Assembly: GCA_033060915.1 (NCBI GenBank)
Contig: CM065383.1
Location: 13,390,001-13,454,000, forward strand
DNA length: 64,000 nucleotides
From: Euryodendron excelsum
Taxonomy: Eukaryota > Streptophyta > Magnoliopsida > Ericales > Pentaphylacaceae
Reading direction: 5' to 3'
How positions within the stretch are numbered: the stretch's first letter is position 1; each line of letters opens with the position of its first letter. Under the pieces are notes generated by a model. That model was not told the origin of the DNA. It did no database searches and saw only the letters and a program-made list of their open reading frames with translations. The position numbers and the translations under genes were made by a program. Below are positions 34,409-48,286 of this stretch, piece by piece.

Positions 34409-36762
34409 GTGTAGATCGATGTCACTTGTGAGAAAATGGGCGTGGAAAATTTGGGAATAAATTTGAAAGGTAGGAATTGCAAAGAAGATGCTGGCAGACC
34501 AAGAAGGACGACGTAACATTCTGGTGGGTAGGAAATTGCATGGAAGCTTCCTTAAACCGCACAAATTTGACTAGTACTTTTTACAAAGACTTTTCATTGG
34601 CGTGACTCTAGGCCGTGTAAAACAAATACATTTTTATATGTTTAAATATTTAGAATTAGGGCTGTTTAGTACAATTTTTCTTAAATTTTTTTGATTTGAT
34701 TTTGTTTGGCTTGTAAGCAAATGAGCTGAATTTTTTTTAGCTCTTTTACTTGTTTTGTTTTTTGATTTTTTTTACTTATCTTAGCTTTTAATAATTATCT
34801 TATTTTATAAAAGTAAAAAAGTTAAAAAATTTAACTTTTTTTTACTTATATAAAAAAAAGTAAAATAAAAAAGATAAATTAAACTCTACCAAACAAACCT
34901 TTATCTGAAGTGCTTCTCGAACACGACGAAATAATTGTGTAGAGGTAGTTCTAAAGGTCTAACCACAGTAGAAGTTAATCAACTCTTTTAGAGAATCACG
35001 TGAACTTTCTTTTTTTTTTTCACATACATACTTAGCACGGCCATGACTACATGATTTTACTCAATATATTTTGCCTCTAATTCAATTAGGTTACTTCAGT
35101 TATTGCTAGATATGTAATCTAGATGAAAAAGAAGACCACGTGGCACTTCAAAAAAATTGAATAATTTTTCTTAGAATTTTGGGTCTAATGCATTTAGGTT
35201 AGTTAACCATTGTGGGCTTAGGATATGTAGCTTAGTTTGTGGTCTCCCAATAGATAGTATTAGCAAGTAGGAATCGAACTTTGCCAAACGCGGAGTCTCT
35301 TTGCGGCTGCACTATTTTAATATGCCAGCCAAAGTAACCAGTATGGGCATGTAACGTGTTTGCCAAGTATTAATTTTCCTCCCCCTTTCCACTTTTAAAA
35401 TCCTTACTTATCACAAGAAAATGATTCCCTTCCATTTTAAATGTGTTCAACTTTTCGTTTTTGGAAGTCCCATTTATGTGTTCTAATTTAAAAACTTAAA
35501 GATTTTAACCATAGCCTTTTCATATTACTCCTCTTTAATTTTACTTTTAAACACAATTTTCGTTCCCCAAAAAATAGTCAAACAAGATAAATGACATTCT
35601 TATAATTTAACAATTAAAATATTTTTTTTAAAAAAAACTTTGTGCAAAATCAACAAGGAACGTAAAATGAGACCATAGAGTAATATTATTACTTCCCACA
35701 ATATAATCCACTTATATAGTCACAAAAGATTCCCTGATTTTGGTATCGGATAAGGCTTGATATAAAAGCCTGTGGTTTAAAATTATGGTAGCCATTTTGT
35801 ACCATCATTTGTCTCACTACCCAAAAAACAATGGATATATAAGATAAATATATGTGATATAAACAATCTCGGGACTGGATATTCAGAGACTAATTATCCC
35901 GGAACTCCAATTCAGACCAGTTAGATTGTTAACGACTAACTTATCTAGCTAAGGTTTAACTTAAGAATAGCATTTTCCTTATTTATATTGCAACACGCCC
36001 TTCACACGATGAGTAGGTCGGCAATGAAGTTTGAACATAAGATACTTGGGAAGTTAGATTGTTAATTTGACTATTCGAAAACCCTCGTCAGAGCTATCAA
36101 AAACAAAGCTAATCGTATTACTATGCCAAACATTTGAATATTGCACAAGAAAAGGAAAGCTGAGCAACGACCTAAATAGGAGGGGAAGGCCATCCCGCTC
36201 AACTACTGCAAAAACTACCCAGGCCCATTAAATGTGTTCCGGAGGTTGTGGGCTTATTAAGATTTGTAATATCTTGAGCCCAAAGAGTTTGCTCAACTAT
36301 CTTGTTTACAAAGCTTAACGTGCCGCCTTTCAACCTTAATCTCTGTGGTTTTGTGGTAGGCCACCTCAATATCAAAATAAGACTAAAAACCAAGAAAAAA
36401 AAAAACATTATAGATATATATAGGGCAATGTTGTACATACATAAAATTTATATAAAAATAATAATTAGAATAATGTGATTGAATACGAGTCATTCAGTTT
36501 GAAATTAAGCATTCATCCTGAGAGAATAGAATTACTCATTCAGTTTGATTATAAAGAAGTTACTACTACATTATTCTTATGAAATTTTTTGTACAAGTTT
36601 TATGAAAGAATAGAATTTTCAGTATGTGTGTATATATGTGTGTTTCAGTGATATTTTTATAATTAAGAGTTACCACAATTGGTATTTTATTTTCAAGTAA
36701 ATGATTCTCATTCAACTACATTATTCTAGTGATAAATCTTATATATATATATATATATATAG
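34409..36762. other. AT-rich intergenic DNA
   Basis: No gene is supported. The left part is the CML41-like promoter. T/A-rich runs lie near 34680-34870. A MITE-like copy is at 36424-36617 and a TA microsatellite at 36740-36761 abuts the solo LTR. Confidence 0.4.
36424..36617. mobile_element. AT-rich MITE-like element, copy 2
   Basis: The left half (caatgttgtacatacataaa ... attagaataatgtgattga) and the reverse complement of the right half (ctattctttcataaaacttg ... aagaataatgtagtag) form an imperfect inverted repeat around the GAATAATGT words. Its terminal motif resembles copy 1 (AATGTTATACATACA). No coding capacity. Confidence 0.4.
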
Positions 36763-37325
36763 TGGGGCAAAAGCACACGGCCCAATCCATCTAGTTAGAC
36801 CCAATCAACACAAATTGAAACTGGGCTGCTGGGCGGCCCAAATCAAGCATTAAAGGACGGTCTGACCCAGTGTGCTGACCTGACACTGACCTAGGCCCAA
36901 AATTGCGAAAAGTAAGCCCAAACCGCTAGCTGTCTCAGAGCATTAAATGCGGAGTTGACCCGCATTAAATGCGCCAACAGCTCCCCATGCGATGTCGACC
37001 TACAAGTCCAATAAGCCAGATTCTTCAGCGACAGTAAGGCAGGTCAACATGCCATGATGACCTGCTGGTAGGCCAGGAGCAAAACACTTCATCGATCATA
37101 CTATAAATACCAAAGACCTCAAGAGCCAAGTATGGATAATTAAACTTTAAGTATATATAACTTTTATCTATTCAACTCTTGATTAAGCTTGCTAACTTAA
37201 TCATCGGAGTGTGATCGGCCTAATAAGGGTCGACTCATTCTAACTTCTCTTTCTTGCAGAGAGTTTGGACTCATCAACATTGGCTTGAGTGATCGATCAG
37301 GCCTTTCCGAAAAATTTCACTCACA
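36763..37325 (+). mobile_element. Solo LTR of the Tat-type Ty3/gypsy family found at the right end
   Basis: This 563-base block begins TGGGGCAAAAGCACACGG and ends TTTCACTCACA, i.e. TG...CA. It sits inside a TA tract on both sides, so the target duplication is masked by TA repeats. It aligns with the reverse complement of 56489-57090 along its whole length: shared words include CACACGGCCCAA, GGGCGGCCC, GTCGACCT/GTCGAC, ACTATAAATA, TCATCGGA-TGTGAT, AAGGGTCGAC and GAGTTTGGACTCATC. A TATAAATA box (37102-37109) corresponds to one in the other LTR. No internal region is attached, so it is a solo LTR left by LTR-LTR recombination, in the opposite orientation to the large element. Confidence 0.85.
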
Positions 37326-40300
37326 TATATATATTTATATATAAGTTGTGTTCATCTTTATATTTTACCTCTCCTAAGTGTTGCCCAGGTGGCTCTCTCA
37401 ACTCTCTTATGCTTTTTAAATACCATGTCACATGGGCCAAAAAGATGCTTATTAATTATTTTATATTTAAAGACGTATATGAGTTATTAATTTTTTTTAT
37501 ATGTAAAGATGTATATGAGTTATGATTTGTAACTTTTTGGATATTCTATTTAATTATACTAATCCGATTGTGTTCCTTATTTGTTATAGAATGAAAAGAA
37601 TTATATTAATCTACTAATAAAAACTCAGTTTTTTATTAATAAAATTCTTAAATGGATGAAATTTTTTTATTGTGATTAATAAAGTTTTCAATTTAAGTAT
37701 GATGTCTTAACTAATAAAGTTTCTTATTTAAAGATGAAGCCTTAACCAATTAAAATCCTACAAATTATCTCTTACACAATTTTTTCAATAAATTATCGCA
37801 AACAACAGTTTATTATCAAGCAATAATATACACTCACTATCTATCCAAATGCGGGGGCATATATACATGAAAGAAATTAATATAATTAGTTAGACATAAA
37901 ATAATACTTTTTAATTAGGATTCAACAATGTAGATAAACATTTCTTAAAATAGCCAAATCAAACTCTATTAAGGTCAGCTTTAATTGCCAAAAAGTTTAA
38001 ATAATTTCTTTAATAATAAATATATTGATATGAACTCATAATTTCTATATTGCTTTTGTAGATCTCTAACAATAAGACATAATAAAACTTTTCAAATCTT
38101 TAACAAATGTATCCTCCTATCTAGATTTATACTTTTTCCATGCACAATGCAATATCGATCTCCTCCCTCCATGATATATATCATGACGATTTTATATTTT
38201 ATATGATATGTTTCTCAATTCAAGGCATCGTGTTATCATTTCATAAGTGAGACATGATCACATTCTGTGCATTACATGAATTGACACCTAATTCTATTTA
38301 AATTTTTTGTTTGTACAACTTTACCGGTATCAAAAGTGTTATGTTTACAGAAATAGCATGCTTACAAGACAAACGATTCTCCAAGAAACAAGATTTCAGG
38401 TTGTCCTGCACAGTGCTCCCGGTATCTAATGGCACCAGATTTGACAGGTCTAGAGATTTGCTACAGTGCTGATCAGTCATTTCTTTGAGGTTTTTTTCCC
38501 TTTTTGTATGTTAAGTAAAAAAAATGGGAGGGGTAACCAGGTTAACAACCTCTTTTCAATGTGATCATAAAAGTTTTCATCCGTTGTGAAATGTTCAGTT
38601 TGAACCATAGCTACTAACTTGGGATGAACAATTTTGTCACCGCAACATTACCAAAATACAAGCGACATTCAGTATCCTTTCTCGACAGTATTTAATTCAC
38701 ACAACTATTATCACAAGCGGACTAAAACATAAAACCGTTGAGAGAAAAATTAAATTCTAAATTTATCTGTTGAAACCAACTCAACTTCCACTTTGATGGT
38801 TCATTTCTTTAGATTTTATCCAATGAAAGAAGTGACTGTTTAGTGAGTCGGGGAGGAGGAAGCTTCACGAGGACCCACATGAAGGACCGCCTTTCATTTT
38901 GTCACGATCCATGATTGCTGGGTGTCGAGCAAATTATTATGTGCATGTGCTCTTGGATGGCTAACCCTTTTTCAAACGTCCCATTGTTGCTTCTATCTGG
39001 TTACCAAATGAGTCACCGACAGTCCTTTTCTTGCTAGCTTGTTCTCTTTCTCTTCGCTATTAGTAAAAAAAAAAACGTTTCTTTACCTACAATTCATGAC
39101 TAAACAAAGAGGAAAACGTATAAAGTTGAGTTACATGAGTATATATATTATGATTGACTATATTTGTACTGTAAAGTTGATGCCACCATATAAGCAATGC
39201 TCAATTATGGATTTTGGAAGCCCTTATACTGCTTAACTAGGTATTGTACTGAGTTATGACATAGCAAAAAGCACCATCCATTAATTGGGGATATGAACCA
39301 GTTTTTTTAAGCTAAAACTATGGTTGTGCGAAGACCAAATGAATCTCATATGACACATTGTGAGTCTTCTTTACCATCTTATGCAATTTGATTATATGAA
39401 TAATCTTCTGACCTTTCGGTCGCTATTTTGTACACAGAAATTTGGAATTAGATCTTGCAAAGGTATGTTACAAGGTTGTTTGTTGCAAAGGTGGCTTCTT
39501 GGAGTCGCCCCGAATGTATAATATCTATCGTATTTAGTCACATATGGTACTCAGCTTGAACCACCAAACCCTAAAAAACTACAGCTGGCGCATGTTGCTA
39601 TATATACTCATGAATATTATATTTAACGTTGGTAGAGACCGCAAATAAATTTCATCATCTGAGGTGTTCTTTCAAGTGTATGATCTGTACTACAACTGGG
39701 TGTTGAGGTTGGAAAGAGATTTCATGCCAAGAATTTGGCTAAGATTCCGAGAACTTCAAAGATAAATAAAATGAGACCATGAATTTATAGTTGATGTGAA
39801 ACTTTATGGTATTGCTGCATATATAGCTTATAATTTGATTAAGAAAGTTTCAGCTTGGTGGTTCTGAAAAACAATTTTTAATCAGAGCTGTACAGGATAT
39901 ACTGGTTAAATGGAGACAATTGACAAGCGTTATCAGCGGAGAGATAGAGCCTAGCTAGAGAATCCATGCGCCAACAAAGTTGGTTGCTTTAATTTATTGC
40001 TATGTTTCATCATTTGGTCAAAACCCTCCAAAGTGATGTTCGGCTTTGGCCAAACACTGAAAACAAAAGTTCACCGAATGAAATCCATAATGAGATACCA
40101 AAAATTTTGGGTCATCTATCTCCTACTATGGCAACCTATTCTGATAAAGCAAAGCAAAGACAACCCTGATTTTATGTGTACGATCGAGTTATATTCTATT
40201 TTCATAGTATATTTCTTTTCTAACAAGCCAAGTAGATATATATTCGCAATTTCACAGACACAAGTCACTGATCAAAGAAGAAGAAATCACTGATCAAAGA

Positions 40301-40661
40301 AGAAGAAATATGATTCATATGAACAGACCACCTTTTCTTCTTTAGTAACTTTTAACTGTAATTAACTATATATTCTCAGCTACAGAATCGAAAATAGAAT
40401 GATTATGTGATCATCTGTTAATTACTGTGCAATCTAAAGACCGCCTTCACTCATCGCGTCATGTGAATTCAATCTTCAATGAGGAAACATGTCAGAAGAA
40501 GGATCTGGTCTCTTTGGATTGTGCCCCATTAACCAAACATCTGAAGAAATAAAAATAAATAAAAAAAAAAACGAACATTTTACAATGGAATTATCACAAA
40601 AAAAAGATGATTAAAAAAAAACATCTACGAGGATTTGTTTTTGCATCTTTGTATGTGTACC
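37326..40661. other. AT-rich intergenic DNA
   Basis: No gene is supported. The stretch at 37470-37525 has the near-direct duplication AAAGACGTATATGAGTTAT / AAAGATGTATATGAGTTAT. A short tandem duplication, cactgatcaaagaagaagaa, occurs twice at about 40267-40306. Open frames at 38298, 39039 and 39997 show no family features. The right end holds the GATL 3' UTR. Confidence 0.4.
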
Positions 40662-41729
40662 TTAAGAGTCAAGAAAATATGGCGTTCGTAAAAGATCATA
40701 AGGTGCCCATAGAGCATCCAAAGGACAAGGCCTGTTGGAGTCGAGTCGTGCCCATGGCTTACCCTTTCCACTCCAATGCAAAAGGCTCACCGGACCGGGG
40801 TGCAAATCTCGACAGAGTCCCCTGAAATTATCACCTCCAAGACCGTGCTGGTTCCATCTGTGATCCACCGGAGCTATGTTTCCTGCAAAAACCAGCAAAA
40901 AAGGAGGCAACGAACCCAATTCGTAGATTCTCATTCTCTTCTGCAACTCCATCCATTCCACAATCTTCGTAGTATAATCTCCATCTCGCCACCCCTCAAG
41001 ATCGATAACCATCACGCCGGTGTTGAAGTAACAAGCCTCGCGACCCTCAAACGTCAAAGAGAGAGACGGGTTCGACCAAAACGTCGGCGTAAAGTAGGAC
41101 GTGAAATTCGCGTTGCAATACTCCGGCGCCGCGAGAACCGTTCGATCGCCTAGCGGCATTGCGGCGAGTTTGGCAATGTCGTCGACGAGGACTAGATCGG
41201 AGTCGAGGTAGACAACCTTGCCGACGCACGTGGGGAGGAGATCGGCGAGGTAATTGCGGGCGTAGTTGAGAGGACAGTCGAGAGCAGCTCGGATTGAAGT
41301 AGAAATGAGGCCCGCCACGGCCGCGTCGTCGAAGGGGTAGACTCGGAAATTCAAGTAAGGGAACGATTTGGCAATGGTGAGGTTGAGGTGGTTGCTGTCG
41401 GCGGAGGCAGAGGCCACGAAGTGGAAGTTGATGTTTTCCGGGCAGGAGGAGTGTTGGAGGATGGAGAGAATGGCGGCCAGGGAACCCCTGAGGTAGGCGG
41501 CGTCAAGTGTCATTGCCACGTGTACTGCATAATCAGAGCAAATTCTAGTACTGTTAGTGTCGACACCATCGTCTTTGTCATTGTAGAGAATTTCAGGACA
41601 ATTGGGTGAGTTGTAGAACTGTGGGGCTTCTCTGAATTGTTGAGAAGTGGCAACATTGGCTGCTGCAAAGGAGAGGATCAGCAGGAGAAAAAGTAATTGC
41701 CCTGAAGATGCAATTGGTGAAGGCATCAT
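40662..41729 (-). CDS. GATL1: PARVUS/GATL1-type GT8 glycosyltransferase
   Basis: Intronless, 355 aa from the first ATG (41729); a TTG frame extension to 41744 is rejected as a start. GATL proteins are secretory-pathway (ER/Golgi) GT8 enzymes; PARVUS/GATL1 is needed for synthesis of the xylan reducing-end primer in secondary walls. A hydrophobic signal sequence (about 11-29) is followed by REAPQFYNS, the typical PARVUS start of the mature part. The GT8 fold begins at [15 protein letters not shown] (69-83). The metal-binding DxD is D176-S177-D178 in [11 protein letters not shown], and the second GT8 signature HWSGKGKPW is at 318-326. N-glycosylation-type sites include NFT (208-210). It has the usual length (about 340-360 aa) and the conserved C-terminal [11 protein letters not shown] block. 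Resemblance to GATL1 is stronger than to the GATL3/4 or GATL5-7 groups. Confidence 0.92.
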   Translation of the reverse strand: MMPSPIASSGQLLFLLLILSFAAANVATSQQFREAPQFYNSPNCPEILYNDKDDGVDTNSTRICSDYAVHVAMTLDAAYLRGSLAAILSILQHSSCPENINFHFVASASADSNHLNLTIAKSFPYLNFRVYPFDDAAVAGLISTSIRAALDCPLNYARNYLADLLPTCVGKVVYLDSDLVLVDDIAKLAAMPLGDRTVLAAPEYCNANFTSYFTPTFWSNPSLSLTFEGREACYFNTGVMVIDLEGWRDGDYTTKIVEWMELQKRMRIYELGSLPPFLLVFAGNIAPVDHRWNQHGLGGDNFRGLCRDLHPGPVSLLHWSGKGKPWARLDSNRPCPLDALWAPYDLLRTPYFLDS

Positions 41730-44216
41730 TTGGGCGCAAAGCAAAAGTTGTTCACAATTTCATATAGACAATACAGGAATCTCTCTCTCTCTCTCCTCTA
41801 TGAATGAGTTCGGCCAAGTCTTGTTGTATATGTGTCCCATGTTTGAGCAGCAAATAGTGCAGCCTTATCAGCATGCCAATGTGTTGGTCGCTTTTTTTAA
41901 ACTAGTTTTGGTGACCATGGTCCGTAAATTCTGACGGCTAAAGGAGTGCCACCACGTAGTCTTCAGCGGGAAATCAAATCAGATTTATGTTTTTTTTTTT
42001 CTCCCTCATACTACTCTTCGGTTGAGCCATCCACGTCTGAGGATAGCTCTAGCACAGCGACTTACCTTCTATTTGACGTTTTGATCTACTGGTTTGAAAG
42101 TTGGGCATAAAGCTTATTCTCAGTTGTTTTTGCTTCATTTAGCTTTGTACCATTCTGGTTCTTTCTCTTGAGTTTGCTAATTAGCATTTGGTACGGACTG
42201 TAGTTAATTAGTGATGCTGTGATGGTGGTAGTTGGGTATTTTCATGGGTCTAAACACTTTGTTGACTGTAACAAAAATGTCAATTAATTAGTTGACCGGT
42301 TAAAATAAGAGTTTAATTTTAATGCATTCACATTGTACAATTTTTTTACATAAGTAAAGTATCATAATGTAATATGTGTCTTTTAAAATTCAAGTATAAT
42401 ATACAAAACCATAGCTTAGGACACGTGTCATAGTCTAATGCCCGCTTGTATAAAAAAAATTTTACACTATCATTACATCAAAATTAAACTCTTAAAATAA
42501 AAAGTTTTATAATTCCAAAAAAACTATTTTTTTAAAATTTTTATGCAGAATTTTACACTAAAATAATATAGTGATTACTGTTTTGTAATTAAAAAGCATC
42601 TTAACGAATTTTTTATTTTAAAGTGATAGGCCTACAACTCACTTTTTGTACATAAACTCTATATGAATTTATTTAAATAGCATTACTTTTTCAAGAAAAA
42701 AAAACTTGGGTATAGTTACACAAGTTCAACATGGATACAGTTCAACGCATACAATTTTACAAGTTAATTCCAAGCTATTTTCGAGGATCACATTCCATTC
42801 TTCCCTCTCCTCTCACTTACAAACGAGACCCACTGTTATTTAGTAGGACCACCTGCATGTAAAACCTACACCTAGATTTCTTAGCTAACAACTTTGTTTG
42901 ACAATACATACAAATATAAATCAATTGAGCAACCCATTTCATCAAGGCTCTTGGTCTTACTTTTTTTTAGAAGAGATTAAGAGTTTAACTTTTGTCAAGT
43001 ATAATAGTTAGTCACAAATAATTGAGTTCTTATAAGTATTTTAATTTTAATATAAATGACTTGTCTTTAAATAAATTAAAAAATAAATTAATTAAAATAT
43101 ACATAAGCTTACCAAAACACTCTACCGCGGAAAGGAGAAAAAAAAAAATAGACATATACAGAAGATATATGGGTTGAAGACAAGCTCAGAACTCCCTGTC
43201 TAATCCGGTAAATTTCTCAATCCCAACCGATTTTTTGTACACAAGTTCCGGATATTCCGTGGAACATTAATTGCAGAGACCTAGTTGCGACGGTCCATGT
43301 CTATCGACGGGCACTTCCAACGGGATAAGTAATTTGTGCTACACATAATTTTATTTTTCCATTTTACTATTTTTAGACACTAGCAAATAGGCCTTGTGTG
43401 CATTTGCAAACATTATTCAATGGTCTTAGGTGTGTCATGGACGTTAAAAATTATCCATTACTCTATCAACACCACGTCATTTTTATTTTATCACTCAAAT
43501 AATAATAGAATCTTCTTATTAGGTGGGGTTAAATACCTCACTTAACATGTGAGAGATCAATTCCTATGTAAGTGGAGGAGCTAGATCAAGTAGTACTCTT
43601 AAAGCACTAATTAATTTTTCCACATACGCCAGTCACTCTTTCTCTTCAATGTAATGAAATCCCTCTACTATATGAGTCTCAATACACTTATCGAACTCAT
43701 CCATGACTCATCTAACAAAGAAATGGTCCACCACAATATGATAATAGGAGTAAGGATGATGTAGCGTTTCAAGAACATTGAATAATTTTTTGTATATTTA
43801 TTAATTTAAGTCCCACTAGTTTGTGTCAAAATGAAAAATCGATTAAAAATAGAATTACGTATATTATTACTCAATTTAATAACACCTTAAAAGGCTTTGT
43901 TTGTTTTCGGGATAGGGATTGGATGGTGTGTTTTAGGATTTAATTTAGTATAACACAAAAGCACAATACTCATATAAATGTGTCAAATTTTAGTGCATGT
44001 TTGTATGAAAAAAAAGAAAAAACTTACAGTGTATGATAATTAAACTCAACTAAAAATAGTATTACTTATCCCAATGATTTTGGATTATCTTCATAGTCTT
44101 AAACAACATTTCCTATTCCACTCAAACCATTCTCTGTTAGAAATTCAGCCCCATAACACATGTAATCCTATCCAATATCCCATGAAATGGGGTAAAATCC
44201 TCTAATCCCTACAAAA

Positions 44217-44238
44217 ATATATATATATATATATATAT
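44217..44238. repeat. TA dinucleotide microsatellite
   Basis: An uninterrupted run of about 11 TA units. Confidence 0.9.
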
Positions 44239-45947
44239 TTTAAATTTATCATAATGAATGCCACCCATTGTCTACCATCTATAGCTACTTTCTAGAAAAA
44301 TACAATATGTAATTCTCTTGTTCAGTTCTTTTTCTCACGTTTAGACATAAGTGAATGACTCTTATATAAATTTATTAATGTAAGTCTTACAAATTTATAT
44401 CTAAAAATAAAAAATAGAATTGTGTAAAACATCACTCTTACTTTTAATTGCCGGGGGTAACTACGAAAGGAAAGTTGTCATAAGGGTGCACATAGGGTGT
44501 ACCCAAAGGAGCTACGTGGGCCAAACATAAGTAATGAAGAAGAGAAAAGTAGGTCAGATTCGAAGATAGAAATGGACAGCCAAACTGAAAACTAGAAACT
44601 AGTAGGAAAGCGATGACATATTTTATTTTTCCACCCATGTGATCAAACAATTTAATTCATTACTAAGTTAAAAGAAGAAGATAATGGACAATTGAACATA
44701 ATTAAGATGATGTTTCCCTTGAAGGCTTAAAAGGGCCTTGTATATTAAATGCTCATTGCTGCTCACTCACCTTGGAACTAATATCTTGAAGATGACACCC
44801 ATCAAAGGTGGTGCTTACAAATTAATCTTGTAAGGAACAAAATGCAGGTCCATGCTAGTAATCAGTACCATAGTTATTGATACCGTTCTGTTTGGTACAT
44901 TTTATTTTAAAATTTTTTTATAATAATAAAAAAAAGACGAGCATTTGATTCCCGCTCATAAGGAAGGACGCGTTGTACATAGCTACCTTTTCTCTTTTGG
45001 GGGCAGTATCAGGAATGTAGTTCATCTACATAATATTGCAGGTGAATCCTGGAATTGGAAGAGATTAAAAGAAGTAAGTAGTAAGAGCCTTGGTGACACA
45101 GGGAGGACACCAATGTGATTACAGCATGGCGTATGGAGACTTTTCCTTATTTTTTTTCTTTTTGTTTTTGAGTAATTACTTTTACTTTCTTATAGTTCGA
45201 GTGAAAATCAAAAGATTCTTTTTTATTAAAAAATAAACATAAAACTTTATATTGTTTGAATTTATCTACAAAATAGACAGAACTATTATTGATAATGTAT
45301 AATAACAAAAACTGTCCTACGAATGTCAGCTATCAGTCCTTTATTTTGAATCAATAGGGATTTTTTTTTTGTAATACATTTTGAATGATGAAAATTACAA
45401 AAATGCCTTTGTGACATAATGACATTTAATCTAATGATTTTCGTCTACTTTACAGTACAGTCAAAACCATAGAAGCATTTTTGTACAAACACAGTTAAAA
45501 TAAATATATAGTTGAATTTCGCAAGATATTTTTATAATTTCACTTGATCTGTCCTGTCCACTTTACAAATAATTCTATATCACAAAACAAGAGTAGCTAG
45601 GCGTGTTATCTAATAAGAGTAGTTAGGCATTCTCATTTTGTTACGTGAAAATATGGTCTCAATCAGTATCATTGAATTTCATGTGCACCTCACATGCCCC
45701 TCCATTAGCTTTGTGTCTTATTCTAACGGAAAGGAAGAATAATCCAAGAGCTTCATTATTAGGGTATCACTGAACTACTTTAGAAACTGTACCATGTGCT
45801 ACAACATGATAAACCTTACCTCCTTCCCGATGATTTTTTCTTTTTTTTTTGGATTTGGACTAGATTGCACACAATGGACTACTCCCCTTTCAAAAATTTT
45901 GCATCAAAAGTTCAAGGTTTCTTTCTTAGTAAAACGGTAAAAGTTAA

Positions 45948-46090
45948 TGCTATACACAAATTTTATAGAAATTAATGTAATTAAATAAGAATATTTTATT
46001 TTAAAATAAAATCACTATAATAATTATTAATTATAAAAAATTTATTATTATATGATTCTTAGGAGGTGTTATTTTTTTTTGGAAGAATAG
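45948..46090. mobile_element. AT-rich MITE-like element, copy 3
   Basis: It starts aatgctatacacaaatttta, contains the same attttattttaaaataaaa core as copy 1 (31676-31831) followed by a taattataaaaa phrase, and ends near GGTGTTATTTTTT. The terminal inverted repeat is weaker than in copy 1. Confidence 0.35.
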
Positions 46091-47059
46091 AATTTTACAA
46101 CTGCTCCATGCAACAACCTTACCTTGTCAAGTTTTTTGTTTTTCCTTCTTTATTATCTTTTGTAAGTAAGAGGCTCTCCTCAAATCCAAGTTCATTATAG
46201 AGACGGTACTGTCACCGACAATACACCTGAGGGGTGGGGTCAAGAACAGCCGCCAACCAGTCAACTAAACACGGCGAGCGCATTGTGTATATACAGAATT
46301 TAACGTGTAAGAGTACTTGCCAAGTATAGTTGTAAGCTTGTTTATTCCGAACCATAAAATAAAAAGTATAGTTGTAAGCTTGTATCTGTGATCAATGATA
46401 AACAATTATACATACAATGATACAAACAACTCTATTTACGTTGGCCAACTCCGAACTGCTAAGCTCCAATTGGTAGCATAACGGAGATAGAGGAGGGTTA
46501 TAAATTAAGATGTTTTGAGTTAAAAACTTGACAACTTTTTAGGATAAAGTCGGAAGATATTTATCTTTCATAAATCTCTTAATTTTAGTATTGATGGGGA
46601 AAATTTTGAAATATTTAAATTCACATTCATTTGTAGGTATATTTGATTGTAACCAATTAATTAATCATACACTAATTTAAATCAAATGTAAAGAGAAGAA
46701 AATACTCACACAATGAATACTCGATTTTTGCGTACAAACTCAATGCGAGAAAAATCACATGACTTAGATTCTTTCAATTTAAAAGCACTGTAATCAATGA
46801 ATAGTTCACAAGATAAACTTATAACTGTAACAATTTAAAACTCATGAATCTAAGTTGAATTAAACTTAGTTGCACACATCACAATTTACTACTCTCTTAT
46901 TCTTGAACCACGACGAACACCATGCCACGAATTAATATCTTGATGCATCACCAAAACAAGTGTTGTTGATAAAGATTTAAAAATTTTCACCTTGCTAAAG
47001 AGTAAGAGAGAGTTATGAAGGTTCTATAAATCACTTTAGATGAGTATGTCTCTGATAAT

Positions 47060-47525
47060 AGCTGCCCAAAATCATAAATGAACGTCTCATAGGTTGGAAG
47101 TCATGGATGACCTCATCCCAAATAAGCGTTATGGATGAGCCAACTTGTGGAATTGAATCCAAGTAGAATACAACTCTGCTTTACCGTCTCAACTCCGAAT
47201 CATTATAAATAGGGGACTCATTTGATAGTTTAAGGTACAATTAAGAATAAAGAGAAAATAAAAAGAAAGAAACAGAAAGAAATTAGAAAGGAAGAAGCAG
47301 AGAGAAAATAGAAGGACGTGAAAGATAAGTAAGTCCTCAAAACTCATATTGTATTCTTTTTTATTCTATATTATCAATAAAATCTAGGGTGGTCCAGAAG
47401 ATTTACCCCTAATTATTTTAGAATAACTAATATAATAAATATTTGACAGTTTCGAAAGAACTATTCTCTATACTTTGTCTTAAATTATTTATCTACTTTA
47501 TATTTTTTTAGTTTTATAATGCGTT
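47060..47525 (+). mobile_element. Probable 5' LTR of a decayed Ty1/copia element (edges approximate)
   Basis: A TATA box (cattataaatagggg, about 47211-47225), a purine-rich leader and an AATAAAATC-type polyadenylation region (about 47375) precede the sequence GCGTTATCAGCAC (47521-47533). Such a sequence sits directly inside the 5' LTR of many plant copia elements. The gag frame starts about 750 bases downstream. The LTR left edge could not be fixed, because the 3' LTR is not in the window for comparison. Confidence 0.4.
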
Positions 47526-48286
47526 ATCAGCACAAAACTCTAAGTGCTTATTAACAATATAACTGTATTCTTCCATACATTAGGAATGTACTTCATTTTA
47601 TATGTAATTTATCTTTATTTTTTATTCTTTACTATTCACTCAATTCATCGCAAGAATAGTATGAACAGTGGTTGAACTATTGAGATAAATAGTCATTCAT
47701 TTTGAAACTTTATTGATTTATTTCTCTCAAATCTTGAATTTTTTGCCTATGATATTTATACATCTGGAATTCTTATTTCAATAGTTTTCTATAGACATAT
47801 GCTTTGATTATATTTTGATGTTTGGATTAAAAGTTATAATGCGGACAAAAATAGTAATATTATATATATATATATATATATATCGAATGAATTGAATACT
47901 ATGCATACTACTATTCATGAACGGTAATTTTATAAATAGTGATTGTACAATAATTATATAATAAATAATATTTAACACATAGTATGTTGCTACTTTGTTT
48001 TGTCGGTTGTCGTTGATTATAATATACACCTAATATTAATATGTTCGGTATAAATTTTACATAATCAGTAGCTTATATTGTCAAATCATATTATTGCAAT
48101 TATATTTTATCATGTATATTACTTTAGCAATGCAATCAAGCATTCCTGTAGAATGCTTATTAAGGCCTGCACGCCATTTATTTAATTAATGTTCCTTTTA
48201 TTATTTTATGTGGCCTGAATAAATGTGTTATCTTAATAATATTATCCTGATTTAATCATATTATTTTGTTAATATAATATTCTGAA

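Larger units (their letters stand above)
41730..47059. other. AT-rich intergenic DNA right of GATL
   Basis: No gene is supported in 5.3 kb. A CT run (about 41780-41795) lies in the GATL leader. AT-rich MITE-like words occur at about 42540-42700 and 44330-44420, and a clearer copy at 45948-46090. A TA microsatellite is at 44217-44238. This is a gene desert between the last host gene and the nested retroelements. Confidence 0.45.

Noticed and set aside
41730..41744. Five-codon N-terminal extension of the GATL protein
   Set aside because: It begins at TTG; ATG codons at 41729 and 41726 are proper starts and leave the signal sequence intact.
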